64,000 bases of DNA from an uncultured Draconibacterium sp. (GTDB taxonomy: Bacteria; Bacteroidota; Bacteroidia; Bacteroidales; Prolixibacteraceae). How positions within the stretch are numbered: the stretch's first letter is position 1; each line of letters opens with the position of its first letter. The notes under the pieces were generated by a model, which was given only the letters and a program-made list of their open reading frames with translations, was not told where the DNA came from and searched no databases. The stretch is taken from NCBI RefSeq assembly GCF_913063105.1, contig NZ_CAJXYQ010000004.1, forward strand, positions 1-64,000. The letters run 5' to 3'. Below, one piece after another: positions 36,683 to 45,314 of the stretch. The position numbers and the translations under genes were made by a program.

Positions 36683-37690
36683 ATGAATACGTTAAAACAA
36701 ATTTTATTAATCGCAGCGCTTGCATTATTTGCACAAGCTTGCACACAAAGTGAAGCCGTTGAGAAAACTGAGAAAAAAGCCTTAAAAGTGGCAACCTTAA
36801 CTTTGCAACGGCAAAATGTTGATATTGAAAAAAACTTTTTTGGCGAGGTTCAGTTTAAACAAAGCATGACCGTGGTTTCTGAACTTTCGGGAAAGATTGA
36901 AAAACTTAACATTGCCCCAGGAGCGCGGGTAGAAAAAGACCAAATTCTTTTAACTTACCCTCCACAGAACCACGAATTACAAATCGAGCAAGCCCGCCTG
37001 GCTTACGACGAACTGAAACGTAACTGCGAACGCCAGGAAATTCTTTTTAAAAAGGGTGCGGTTTCAAAATTATCAGTTGAACAATTACAAACACAGCTCG
37101 ATATTCAGGAAAAGGTGTTAAAACAATCGAACGAGCTTTATTCGATAAAAGCACCATTTAGTGGAATTATTACCGATGTAGCGGTTAACCAGGGAAAAGA
37201 AGTTAATGCTGGCGATGCACTCTTGTCGATTGCCTCAACAGGGCAAATGGAGGCTACTTTTTTTGTTACATCGAATGCCATTTCGAAAATTGCCAACAAC
37301 GCCGAAGTGTTTTTTCTGCACGATACTGATACCATTAAAGGACATGTTTCGGAAAAAGCACTGACCATGGATATGCAAACACGTGCTTACCGCGTAAAAG
37401 CGGCATTCAACTACACAAAAGGCAGTATTATATCGGGTAGTACGGTACAGTTGTTTGTAAAAACCAAGACCCTTGAAAACCAGATTATTATTCCGTGGGA
37501 ATGCATAAAACGACAAGGTGAAACCGATTATGTTTTTCTGAATAATAACGGCAAGGCAGAACGCACAAAAGTTACCATCGACCAAATTATTGGAATTAAC
37601 GCCATTATAAAATCAGGCTTAAAACCAGGCGATGTACTCATTACAAATGGTCTTGCTAAGTTGAAAAACCAAATGCCAGTGAGGAGTTAA
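36683..37690 (+). CDS. Periplasmic adaptor (membrane fusion protein) of RND pump
   Basis: A 335-residue lipoprotein (lipobox near Cys20, LALFAQAC) with a barrel-sandwich hybrid (about 55-100 and 155-185, GKIEKLNIAPGARVEKDQ and IKAPFSGIITDVAVNQGKEV), a short helical hairpin (about 100-150) and beta-barrel and membrane-proximal domains to the end. It bridges the RND transporter and TolC. The hairpin is short, as is usual in Bacteroidota adaptors. The RND gene follows after 62 nt. Confidence 0.93.
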   Translation: MNTLKQILLIAALALFAQACTQSEAVEKTEKKALKVATLTLQRQNVDIEKNFFGEVQFKQSMTVVSELSGKIEKLNIAPGARVEKDQILLTYPPQNHELQIEQARLAYDELKRNCERQEILFKKGAVSKLSVEQLQTQLDIQEKVLKQSNELYSIKAPFSGIITDVAVNQGKEVNAGDALLSIASTGQMEATFFVTSNAISKIANNAEVFFLHDTDTIKGHVSEKALTMDMQTRAYRVKAAFNYTKGSIISGSTVQLFVKTKTLENQIIIPWECIKRQGETDYVFLNNNGKAERTKVTIDQIIGINAIIKSGLKPGDVLITNGLAKLKNQMPVRS

Positions 37691-37752
37691 GGCAAAGGAA
37701 TCTGTCAAGAATCGAGAACAATTTAGAAAAACAAAACAAGAACAAAAGAAAC

Positions 37753-40700
37753 ATGATACTTACAAAATTTGCAGTTAACAAACCTGTTACAACAACGATG
37801 TTGTTTATAGCTTTGGTTTTTTTCGGTATAACTGCATACAATAAGCTAGGGGTTAATTTTACACCAGATGTAAACCCTCCTGTAGTAATGATTAATACAA
37901 TTTTACCAGGAGCAACCCCCGAAGAAATTGAAGGTGATATTACCAATAAAATAGAGAAAGAAGTTTCCAGTATCAATAATATCAAATCTGTAAAATCGTA
38001 CTCCATGGAAAGTCTTTCTATGGTAATTGTTGAATTTAAACTGAGTAAAGACGACGACGAAGCTATAAACGAGGTAAAGGAGAAAATGGACATTGTAACG
38101 CCCGATTTGCCAGGCAATATTGAGCGTCCGGTGATACAAAAGTTTAATCCTGGCGATATGCCAGTTATCAACATTGTACTAAGTGGTGATATTTCGGGAA
38201 AAGCTCTTTATGATATTGCTGATAAGGAGTTGAAAAACCAGTTTCTTCAAATTGAGGGCGTTTCAAAAGCTGAAATTACGGGTGGAGAAGAACGTGAAAT
38301 CAAAATTTTAGCAGATAAAAGGCGTATGTACGAAGTAGGGCTAAACCTGCAAGATGTTAGCCAGTTAATTGAAGTAACAAATGTAAAACTGCCCGGTGGG
38401 AATTTCGATAATCAGCATCGTCAGTTTTCGGTTGAAACAGGTGAGGAATTTAAAACGGTAGAGGATATTAAAAATTTGTTTTTGATGCATAATACCGAGC
38501 CATTGGCTATTAATAATTTTGCCAGCGTTATTGACTCGGTAAAGCGAGTAAAAACTAAATCCACTTTTTTTGATATTGAGGGAGATAAATATTACGACAA
38601 TGTAGTGAGTATTAGTATTCGTAAATTATCGAATGCCAACTCAGTTAAAGTAGCCGAAAGCGTTCGCCAAAAGATTAAAGAATTACAACCGACTCTTCCC
38701 GAAGGTGTAAAATTGAGCACTCCTTTCGATTCGTCGGTATATACAAAAAGTGCAGTCGATGATGCTTTAATGAATGTGATTCTGGGAATCGTGTTTACAG
38801 GATTTATACTGTTTTTTTTCCTGGGCGATTTTCGAACGGTAATCATAGTAAGTATTTCAATTCCTGTATCGTTAATTGCAACACTGGCAATTATGAAACA
38901 GATTAATGCGTCGCTGAACATGATGACCTTAATGAGTTTCGCCGTTTCCATTGGAGCATTGATTTCAAACTCCATTGTAGTCATCGAAAACATAATACGT
39001 CTGAAAAAAGAAGGACTTAGTATTAAAGAAGCTTCTGTTGAAGGCACATCCGAGGTGGTAATGGCTGTTATTGCATCTACCGGAACAAACCTGGTAGTTT
39101 TTTTACCTATTGCTTCTATGACCAGTTTGGCAGGAGCTTATTTCAAAGAATATGCGCTTACCATATCAGTCGCAACTATTTTTTCGTTATTGGTATCGTT
39201 TACCCTAACGCCTATGCTTACCAGTGTTTTATTCCGAAAAGAAAGAAAACAAGGACGTTTTTCTTTAGCTATGGATAGGTTCTTCGATGGATTGGCAGAG
39301 CGCTATGGAAATTCGATAAAGTGGTTAATCTCAAAGAAATGGAAACCAGTATCTCTGTTTATTTTGATGATAGTATTGTTTTTCTGTTCAACCGGATTAA
39401 TGAAGCATGTTGGTTTTAACTTTATGCCAAAAGACGATTCGGGTACATTGTTCGTAGAGTGCGAACTACCGGCGGGAACAAACCTTAAAGAAACGGGCAA
39501 AATAATAAAAGAGATTGAAACAAAAATCAGTGCTCATACTGAAGTTAAAGCTACGCTATGCGAAATAGGTACTAAAAATGGCAATACAAAAGGAAGTAAT
39601 TTTGCAAAGATACAAGTAAAGCTGCATCCTGCTAAACAACGTTTGCTATCCAACTATCAGCTAATTGATATTATTACAAACGAATTAGTGCAATTGCCTG
39701 ATATTATCCCTTTTGTTTCGGTAGATGGTTCAGATGCCGGAATGCCGGTTTCGTTTGTACTCCAGTCTCAATACCCGGAAGACTTAAAGGTAGCCAATAG
39801 CCTGGTTAAGGATGCGCTTTCCGATTTGGAAGGGATTACCAATTTTGAATCATCTTTTCGCGAAGGAAACCAGGTTATTCATTTAATACCCAAAGGAAAT
39901 TTATTAGCAAAGTTGGGTATTTCAACGTTTGATTTGGCCTATGCAGTTCGGGGAAGTATTAATGGTATTAATGCCGGAGTGTATAAAGAAAATGGAAAAG
40001 AGTACGACATAACAGTCAGTTTTAGTGAGGAGGCAGTTAATAGTCTCGATAAAATACGTCAAATACCCGTATTTTCGCAAGGAGCTACTTACACTGTTGA
40101 GCAATTGGTTGACATTTCATATAAAACTTCTCAGGCACGAATTTTTCATATTGATAATAAGAAAACGATTGAATTTGGTATGATTCCCGAAAATGGGATG
40201 TCAGAGATGGATATTCAAAATAGAGTTTTTAATGTAGTTGAAGGCTTGGATTTACCTGCTTCGGTTGAATTTGACTGGTCGGGAAACATTAAAGACATGG
40301 ATGAAACGAATGCCGATTTTGCAATAACCTTGCTAATTGCCATTTTATTACTTTATATGCTTTTGGCTTCTTTGTTAGAAAACTTCTGGCATCCGGTTAT
40401 TCTGTTCACAACCATACCTATGGCAATGATTGGGGTGTTTGTGCTTATGTTTATTAGTGGTACATCAATAAACATTATGGCACTGTTAGCCATGATTACG
40501 CTCGTTGGTTTGGCAGTAAACGCCAGTATTCTTATTCACGATTATATTACTCAGCTAAATAAAAAAGGTTTATCGTTGTATGATGCAACTGTTACCGCAA
40601 GTAAAACGAAAATGAAAACTGTAATTATGACCGGTGTAGCCATAATTATTGGTATGCTACCCAACGCACTTGGAATTGGCGATGCAGGAGCTGCGTTTCG

Positions 40701-40812
40701 CACACCTTTGGCGATTGTAACTATTGGCGGAATTATTACTTCAACTCTCCTTTCAATGTTTGTAATCCCATCGATATTTTATGTTATACGTGGCAAAAAA
40801 TCAAAATCATAA
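37753..40812 (+). CDS. RND efflux transporter (AcrB/HAE1-like)
   Basis: A 1019-residue inner-membrane proton-driven transporter with the two-fold repeat of one helix, a large periplasmic loop and five further helices, twice over. It starts L-T-K-F-A-V-N-K-P-V and carries the L-L-x-x-F-L-G-D-F-R type segment after the first porter domain, with N-M-M-T-L-M-S-F-A-V-S-I-G as membrane helix 4. In place of the D-D pair of AcrB helix 4, the segment reads I-G-A-L-I-S-N-S-I-V-V-I-E-N, so the usual proton-relay aspartates seem absent here and proton coupling may use other residues. Substrate is unknown. Confidence 0.93.
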   Translation: MILTKFAVNKPVTTTMLFIALVFFGITAYNKLGVNFTPDVNPPVVMINTILPGATPEEIEGDITNKIEKEVSSINNIKSVKSYSMESLSMVIVEFKLSKDDDEAINEVKEKMDIVTPDLPGNIERPVIQKFNPGDMPVINIVLSGDISGKALYDIADKELKNQFLQIEGVSKAEITGGEEREIKILADKRRMYEVGLNLQDVSQLIEVTNVKLPGGNFDNQHRQFSVETGEEFKTVEDIKNLFLMHNTEPLAINNFASVIDSVKRVKTKSTFFDIEGDKYYDNVVSISIRKLSNANSVKVAESVRQKIKELQPTLPEGVKLSTPFDSSVYTKSAVDDALMNVILGIVFTGFILFFFLGDFRTVIIVSISIPVSLIATLAIMKQINASLNMMTLMSFAVSIGALISNSIVVIENIIRLKKEGLSIKEASVEGTSEVVMAVIASTGTNLVVFLPIASMTSLAGAYFKEYALTISVATIFSLLVSFTLTPMLTSVLFRKERKQGRFSLAMDRFFDGLAERYGNSIKWLISKKWKPVSLFILMIVLFFCSTGLMKHVGFNFMPKDDSGTLFVECELPAGTNLKETGKIIKEIETKISAHTEVKATLCEIGTKNGNTKGSNFAKIQVKLHPAKQRLLSNYQLIDIITNELVQLPDIIPFVSVDGSDAGMPVSFVLQSQYPEDLKVANSLVKDALSDLEGITNFESSFREGNQVIHLIPKGNLLAKLGISTFDLAYAVRGSINGINAGVYKENGKEYDITVSFSEEAVNSLDKIRQIPVFSQGATYTVEQLVDISYKTSQARIFHIDNKKTIEFGMIPENGMSEMDIQNRVFNVVEGLDLPASVEFDWSGNIKDMDETNADFAITLLIAILLLYMLLASLLENFWHPVILFTTIPMAMIGVFVLMFISGTSINIMALLAMITLVGLAVNASILIHDYITQLNKKGLSLYDATVTASKTKMKTVIMTGVAIIIGMLPNALGIGDAGAAFRTPLAIVTIGGIITSTLLSMFVIPSIFYVIRGKKSKS

Positions 40813-40881
40813 AACAACCAGAGAGATAAAATAGAACCACGAAAGATTGAATTCTCTTGTCTTGTGACTAAAATAAAAACC

Positions 40882-41277
40882 ATGAAAACAATTAAATTTT
40901 TTATCATCAATTTGCTACTGCTGGTAGCTTGCATGCAGGTTAATGCCCAAAAAGAAGAAGCCTTGTTGGGTAAATGGAAAGTAGAAAACAAGAGAGAGGA
41001 TTTTACTTCTATCGTTGAATTTAGAAAAGAAGAAAACGTGGTGATTGGCTACTGTATTGAGTATGCCGAGAAGGGAGAAATACGTAAAGACAATAGTAAA
41101 GTTCATAGTAACATTTTGTTTGATGGCAAAAACGGGAAAACCATTTATAAAAAAGAATTGCAAGGAGGGCTTTATAAAATGAAAGGCAGGCTAAAAATGG
41201 AAAATCGCGACTTGGTGAAAGTAACATATACATACGGTTTTTTTAAGTTTCGGGAGGTTTGGACACGGATAAAATGA
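40882..41277 (+). CDS. DUF2147-like small exported protein
   Basis: A 131-residue protein with a signal peptide ending near NAQ (residue 23). The mature part begins L-L-G-K-W-K-V-E, continues with a beta-rich domain containing I-V-E-F-R-K-E-E and I-L-F-D-G-K-N-G-K-T and ends with F-R-E-V-W-T-R, which resembles the DUF2147 family (lipocalin-like). Function is unknown. The ATG at 40882 is preferred over a GTG at 40864. It follows the RND gene by 69 nt and overlaps the next gene by 4 nt (ATGA), so it may belong to the pump operon. Confidence 0.65.
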   Translation: MKTIKFFIINLLLLVACMQVNAQKEEALLGKWKVENKREDFTSIVEFRKEENVVIGYCIEYAEKGEIRKDNSKVHSNILFDGKNGKTIYKKELQGGLYKMKGRLKMENRDLVKVTYTYGFFKFREVWTRIK

Positions 41278-41579
41278 GCCATAAAACCATGAATAGATTA
41301 CAAATAGAATTGGTAGTGATAAACCAACTGGAAAAACAGGGACACCACCGAAGAAATATTAAAGCTAAAACAAAACTGGTAAAAGAATTAAATTTTTCGG
41401 AAGAGGATTTCAATATTATAATTTGGAAGCTGGGCTTAATGAACAATGCCCACAAAAATTTACCAAATTACTTTGAAACATTAACAGTTGAGCAACTGTG
41501 CGATTACTTTCACGAAATTTCAAAGCCAGATATGAACAAAGAACAGGACGAGATTCCAAGCTTGTTTTTGTATTCATAA
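41274..41579 (+). CDS. Small acyl-carrier-protein-like protein
   Basis: A 101-residue protein of unknown function whose start overlaps the preceding stop (ATGA). Residues about 8-82 follow the helical pattern of an acyl carrier protein: I-K-A-K-T-K-L-V-K-E-L-N-F-S-x-x-D-F, then I-I-W-K-L-G-L, L-P-N-Y-F-E-T-L-T-V-E-Q-L-C-D-Y-F. The canonical D-S-L phosphopantetheine site is not present (N-F-S-E-E here), so it may be a non-modified relative. A second possible start lies at 41289. The assignment rests on pattern only. Confidence 0.55.
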   Translation: MSHKTMNRLQIELVVINQLEKQGHHRRNIKAKTKLVKELNFSEEDFNIIIWKLGLMNNAHKNLPNYFETLTVEQLCDYFHEISKPDMNKEQDEIPSLFLYS

Positions 41580-41595
41580 AAAGCACCATACTAAA

Positions 41596-42349
41596 ATGAT
41601 TATTATAATAATAAGTACCCACAACCAGGAAAAAACTATTTTTAATGTAGTTGCTGCGTGTTGCAAATACAACCCACAAGCAGAGGTTATTGTGGTTGAC
41701 AACGGCTCTACCGATAATACCGCCGAAGTATTGGAGACGCTTGCTTTTCATTATGAGTTTACCTATTTAAAAATACGAAACAGAAAAAGCTATGAACTAC
41801 GCCATGGTTTACGGGGCTGAATATGCACAAAATGAAATCTTATTGTTTATAAATGCCAAGGTAAATGGTTTGCAAAAAGTCGATTTTGAAAAATTGCATC
41901 AACCAATCTACAATAATGAAGCTGACATTGTTATAGGAACCCCACACGAATTCCTATTCGATTTTGGTGCCAACCCATATCAGGAAATGGTACTGCACAA
42001 AGCCATGTTAAAAAGCGATTTGCAACCATTGTTCTTCGATGTGCGGGAACTTGATTTCGAACTCGATTTCTTCGTTATGCTCTACTACCAATTAACTGGA
42101 AAAAGAATGAAACTCGTAAATTTTAAAGAGCATTCGCCCTTATTTCCTGCAATAGAAAACACTAAGAAAAATACTAACGATAAAGGAAACGAAATAGCTT
42201 TAACTATACTTTCCAATTTAGATTTAATAACTAAGCGTCTGCAAAACAAATTTTATAAACAGGAAAACTATACACGCTCAACAATCAGTAGTGTACAGTT
42301 CGACCTTAATTCAAAAATGAAGCGTTTGAAAGATGAGTTTTGTACATGA
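41596..42349 (+). pseudogene. GT2-type glycosyltransferase broken by a frameshift
   Basis: The first frame (41596-41820) encodes I-I-I-I-S-T-H-N-Q-E-K-T and V-V-D-N-G-S-T-D-N-T, the start of a family 2 glycosyltransferase. It ends out of frame just after I-R-N-R-K; the second frame (41792-42349) resumes with A-M-N-Y-A-M-V-Y-G-A-E-Y-A-Q-N-E, the normal continuation of the fold. Removing one A from the AAAAA run at 41784-41788 would restore a single protein of about 250 residues. Either the gene is dead, the run is a sequencing error, or there is slippage. It follows the ACP-like gene by 16 nt. Confidence 0.8.
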
Positions 42350-42388
42350 AAGAAATTATTTGAGAAAGTTTCTGTAAATTAGAAAACA

Positions 42389-43495
42389 ATGGGTTTTAAA
42401 CTGCAAAAAATAGAATGGCAGCGAGAGTGGATTTACCAGTTGCTGGAAATATTATTCTATATACTGATATGGAATATTTTGTTCTTTGTCCTTTTCTCGT
42501 TCAATTATCTAATTAATCCTGAAATATTTGAAGAGGGCGAAAAAATTTTCCGCTTTGTCGATTCTTCGCCACTTATAGTGTTTTGTGTAGTTGGCCTGGT
42601 TGCAGTGTTCAGTTGGTGTTTCGAAAACAAATTAATACGTCAATATATTGACAGGTTTAGCGTTCTGGGGATAGTTGTGTTCAATGTATTGTTTATTCTT
42701 GTAATATTTTTATTTGTTAGTTCTGCCATTGCCTTGGTGCATTATTGGCCGCGCCCGTTCAGCAGTATCGAGAGTATTGGTTTTATTGCAGAAAGGTTCT
42801 TTTTCAATAATATTACGCTGTATTTTTTACTTATTTGCGTAATAATTTCGTACATACTTTCAATGATGAAGATTGTTTCCGAAAAGGTAGGTGACGAAAA
42901 TTTCTATGAAATTATATCGGGCTATTATAAGAAACCTCGCGAAGTAAACCGCATTTTTATTTTCATCGACCTTATTTCGTCAACACAATATGCCGAAATA
43001 CTTGGTCATAATAAATACAGTCATTTTATTCAGGAATGCTTTAAAAAAATTGGTCATTTCGAACGAAAATTTAATGCCTCGCAATACCAGTTTGTAGGCG
43101 ACGAAGTGGTAGTGTCATGGCCTGCCAGAAAAGAAAAGAATTACAAACGCGCTGTTGATTTTTTCTTCTACTTCACCGAACAGCTAAGAGCCAGAGAAGA
43201 GTTTTTTATGAAAGAGTTTGGCATTGTGCCAAAGTTTACCGCCTCAATAAATTCGGGACAGGTAATGATGGCTGAGGTTGGCGATGTAAAAAGCGAGATT
43301 GCTTTTCATGGCGATGTGCTAAACACTGCTGCCCGTATTCAGAAACATTGCAAAAGTTTTGATGCCAGCGTTTTGGCAACCCGCCAATTTGTAAACGAAT
43401 TAAAACAAGTTCCCAACAACTACAACATTCAAAAGTTAGGAAACGTAAGCCTCAAGGGCAAAAAAGAGGAAGTTGAGATTTGTAGTATTTTATGA
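42389..43495 (+). CDS. Membrane class III nucleotide cyclase
   Basis: A 368-residue protein with four membrane helices (about 17-40, 61-78, 91-116 and 139-160) and a C-terminal class III cyclase domain (about 185-368). Metal ligands are Asp194 (I-F-I-D-L-I-S-S-T) and Asp238 (F-V-G-D-E-V); Asn312 and Arg316 in L-N-T-A-A-R-I are the transition-state pair, so the domain looks active. Substrate preference (ATP or GTP) is not clear from the sequence. It is the last island gene, 187 nt before the right repeat. Its membrane part resembles no sensory domain I know. Confidence 0.88.
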   Translation: MGFKLQKIEWQREWIYQLLEILFYILIWNILFFVLFSFNYLINPEIFEEGEKIFRFVDSSPLIVFCVVGLVAVFSWCFENKLIRQYIDRFSVLGIVVFNVLFILVIFLFVSSAIALVHYWPRPFSSIESIGFIAERFFFNNITLYFLLICVIISYILSMMKIVSEKVGDENFYEIISGYYKKPREVNRIFIFIDLISSTQYAEILGHNKYSHFIQECFKKIGHFERKFNASQYQFVGDEVVVSWPARKEKNYKRAVDFFFYFTEQLRAREEFFMKEFGIVPKFTASINSGQVMMAEVGDVKSEIAFHGDVLNTAARIQKHCKSFDASVLATRQFVNELKQVPNNYNIQKLGNVSLKGKKEEVEICSIL

Positions 43496-43682
43496 GAATG
43501 TTAGTTGATTTATAGAAATATTCAGGTGTACTTTTCAAAGAAATTATAACCATAAGTAGTGGTATTCAATTTATTAAAGCCTAAGCAAAAAGGATTATAG
43601 TTTCAATTTATTGACATGTTTTTGCGATTTCATGAAGCTCTCTAAACAATCAAAATCCTCCTGCAAAAAGTTCGACACTACC

Positions 43683-43696
43683 CCCGCCAGCTCCAC
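43683..43696 (+). repeat. Right attachment core (attR)
   Basis: Exact 14-bp copy of the ssrA 3' end (CCCGCCAGCTCCAC), same orientation as at 30531-30544. It is preceded by GTTCGACACTAC, which also recalls the tmRNA T-loop (GTTCGACT) with a short insertion. Confidence 0.75.
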
Positions 43697-44044
43697 TTTT
43701 TCAATACATAAACAATTAAAATAGAATGCATTTACTGTGTTCTTTTTATATCTTGGCCAACCAATGGGCAACCGCAAGTAAAAATCGGTTTTCAACTCAG
43801 GAGCAGGCAAAACTATCATTGTTCAACTGGATAGAAACATAGTACAACCGAAAAAAGAGATATTCAGCTTTGGGATATAAAACAATGGAAGAATTTGAAT
43901 TAATAAATAACAATCAGAGAATAGCATCATGACTCTTAACTAATCGTACACGGTTTTGTTGCATATCAAATTAAGAATCTTATTTGCTACAGAATATGAT
44001 AAACAGACGAACGCAATTGATCCATCCTAAAATAGGCCCCTATA

Positions 44045-44079
44045 AAAAAGGAGCTTTCGGATTAGGAAAGCTCCTTTTT
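44045..44079 (-). terminator. Terminator of the TIM-barrel isomerase gene
   Basis: Perfect 14-bp inverted repeat (44045-44058 with 44066-44079), 7-nt loop, A-run and T-run at its ends; 18 nt beyond the stop of the leftward gene. Confidence 0.85.
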
Positions 44080-44096
44080 CAGACATAAAATATAAA

Positions 44097-44933
44097 TTAT
44101 TTTGTTGCGGTTATCATTGCTCTAAAATAGCCGATCGACTCAGCTATTCCCATAAACGGATCTTTCATGTTTCGTTCGTGCTCAAGGCTCACCACCCCCT
44201 CGTACTCCACTTCGCGTAACATATCTACAAAGGCCGGAAAATCAATAATTCCACGCCCCACTTCTACCGAATATCCCAATTTTGTGGGGCCGGTAACATC
44301 TTTTAAATGAATGTCAAAAACGCGGGTATGGTATTTCTTTAAATCAGCAACCGGGTCTTTTCCATTTCGGGTATCATGGCCAATATCCAGGCACATCCCT
44401 ATTCGCGGATCTAAATCTTTCGTATGCTCCCAAACATCGTCAGCATCCGGATACATTTCAATGTCAGGACCATGCAAATGAATCGCAAATTTAAAATCAT
44501 ACTCCTTTACTTTTTTGTCAACGTAAGGCAGCAGTTCGTAATTAGGAACACCAACAATTGTTTTTACTCCCACCCTTTTGGCATAGTCGAAATATTTATC
44601 TACGTCCTCTTTACTTTTCATATAAAGCGGTCCAACAGCATAACCAAGCACATTGTACTCTGCACATTTTTTATGAAATGCAGCAATTTCATCATCGGTA
44701 CTGGTTATGGGCAAATGAAAATCTTTGATACATAAAAAGTTTACATCGCACCTTTTTAAAGTTTCAAGGGTGGTTTGCAAATCAAAATGCACGAAGGTGT
44801 AACCGGCAACACCTAGTTTAAAAGATTCAGTAGTTTCGGGTGCCGGTTGAGGAGCCGGGCGATTATCTTCTTGCCCAAATAAAATCAGGGAACAAAATAC
44901 GAGTGTAAAGAAGCTAAAAAAAAATTTAATCAT
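44097..44933 (-). CDS. Exported sugar phosphate isomerase/epimerase-like protein
   Basis: A 278-residue TIM-barrel protein of the AP-endonuclease-2-like superfamily with a signal peptide ending near FGQ (residue 21). Metal-ligand segments are D-I-G-H-D (about 200), H-L-K-D-V (about 225) and V-S-L-E-H-E-R (about 255). Its start is ATG at 44933; an upstream in-frame ATG at 44975 would spoil the signal peptide. Enzymes of this family isomerise sugars or inosose derivatives. The substrate is not known and the periplasmic location is inferred from the signal. Confidence 0.82.
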   Translation of the reverse strand: MIKFFFSFFTLVFCSLILFGQEDNRPAPQPAPETTESFKLGVAGYTFVHFDLQTTLETLKRCDVNFLCIKDFHLPITSTDDEIAAFHKKCAEYNVLGYAVGPLYMKSKEDVDKYFDYAKRVGVKTIVGVPNYELLPYVDKKVKEYDFKFAIHLHGPDIEMYPDADDVWEHTKDLDPRIGMCLDIGHDTRNGKDPVADLKKYHTRVFDIHLKDVTGPTKLGYSVEVGRGIIDFPAFVDMLREVEYEGVVSLEHERNMKDPFMGIAESIGYFRAMITATK

Positions 44934-45094
44934 TATATTGAATTTAGTTGTTTCACTTACTAACAAATGTAACAATTAAACCAATATCAGTTTCATGTTT
45001 ATTGGCGACTCTTTTTCAATCAAAAAAAAAATAAGCCCGAGTTAAAACAGAATTGCTATTAAATAGTATAAATTTTCAACGGGGTGAAAAAGTG

Positions 45095-45295
45095 CTAAAC
45101 TGTTTGCCACCTTGTTGTTACATTGTAAATACGGGCGTAATCTTCTCTTTTTCTTTCTTCATCGGTCATGCTCATGGCATCTTCCATGTTTTTCAATTGT
45201 ATACAAGCCTGATTAATATCAGTTTTTTCAACTTTAAAGAATTTTTTCTTTATTTGTTCGTGTACACAAGCTAAAAATAAATTTATTCTTTTCAT
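45095..45295 (-). CDS. Small hypothetical protein downstream of rex
   Basis: A 66-residue protein that I do not recognise. It is charged and mainly helical (KKFFKVEKTDINQACIQL, MSMTDEERKREDYARIYN). It starts 19 nt after the rex stop on the same strand, so cotranscription is likely. No membrane segment beyond a weakly hydrophobic start is seen. Confidence 0.45.
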   Translation of the reverse strand: MKRINLFLACVHEQIKKKFFKVEKTDINQACIQLKNMEDAMSMTDEERKREDYARIYNVTTRWQTV

Positions 45296-45314
45296 TTCCT
45301 ATCGAATTAAATTG

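Larger units (their letters stand above)
30531..43696. mobile_element. tmRNA-integrated genomic island, about 13.2 kb
   Basis: Bounded by 14-bp direct repeats (30531-30544 and 43683-43696) that equal the last bases of ssrA. A large serine recombinase lies at the left boundary and the cargo runs up to a cyclase gene ending 187 nt before the right repeat. Cargo: small protein, structured noncoding region, AraC-type regulator, TolC/MFP/RND pump, DUF2147-like protein, ACP-like protein, broken glycosyltransferase, nucleotide cyclase. No relaxase, conjugation, phage or transposase genes are seen, so it is at most mobilisable by helper functions. Insertion in ssrA with intact tmRNA kept is the usual pattern for such islands; the boundaries here are inferred from the repeat alone. 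Confidence 0.75.
43496..44096. other. Intergenic region across the right island boundary
   Basis: No gene. It contains the right attachment core (43683-43696) and the terminator at 44045-44079. A leftward frame at 43595-43819 reads E-K-V-E-L-A-G-V through the core, but it is a by-product of the ssrA sequence and of the integrase reading frame, not a gene. Confidence 0.6.

Noticed and set aside
43595..43819. Leftward 74-codon frame at the right island end
   Set aside because: It contains VELAG because it reads antisense through the ssrA-derived core, with no family motif elsewhere. I treat it as the right-end counterpart of the integrase tail, not as a gene. A remnant of a second integrase is possible but not shown.
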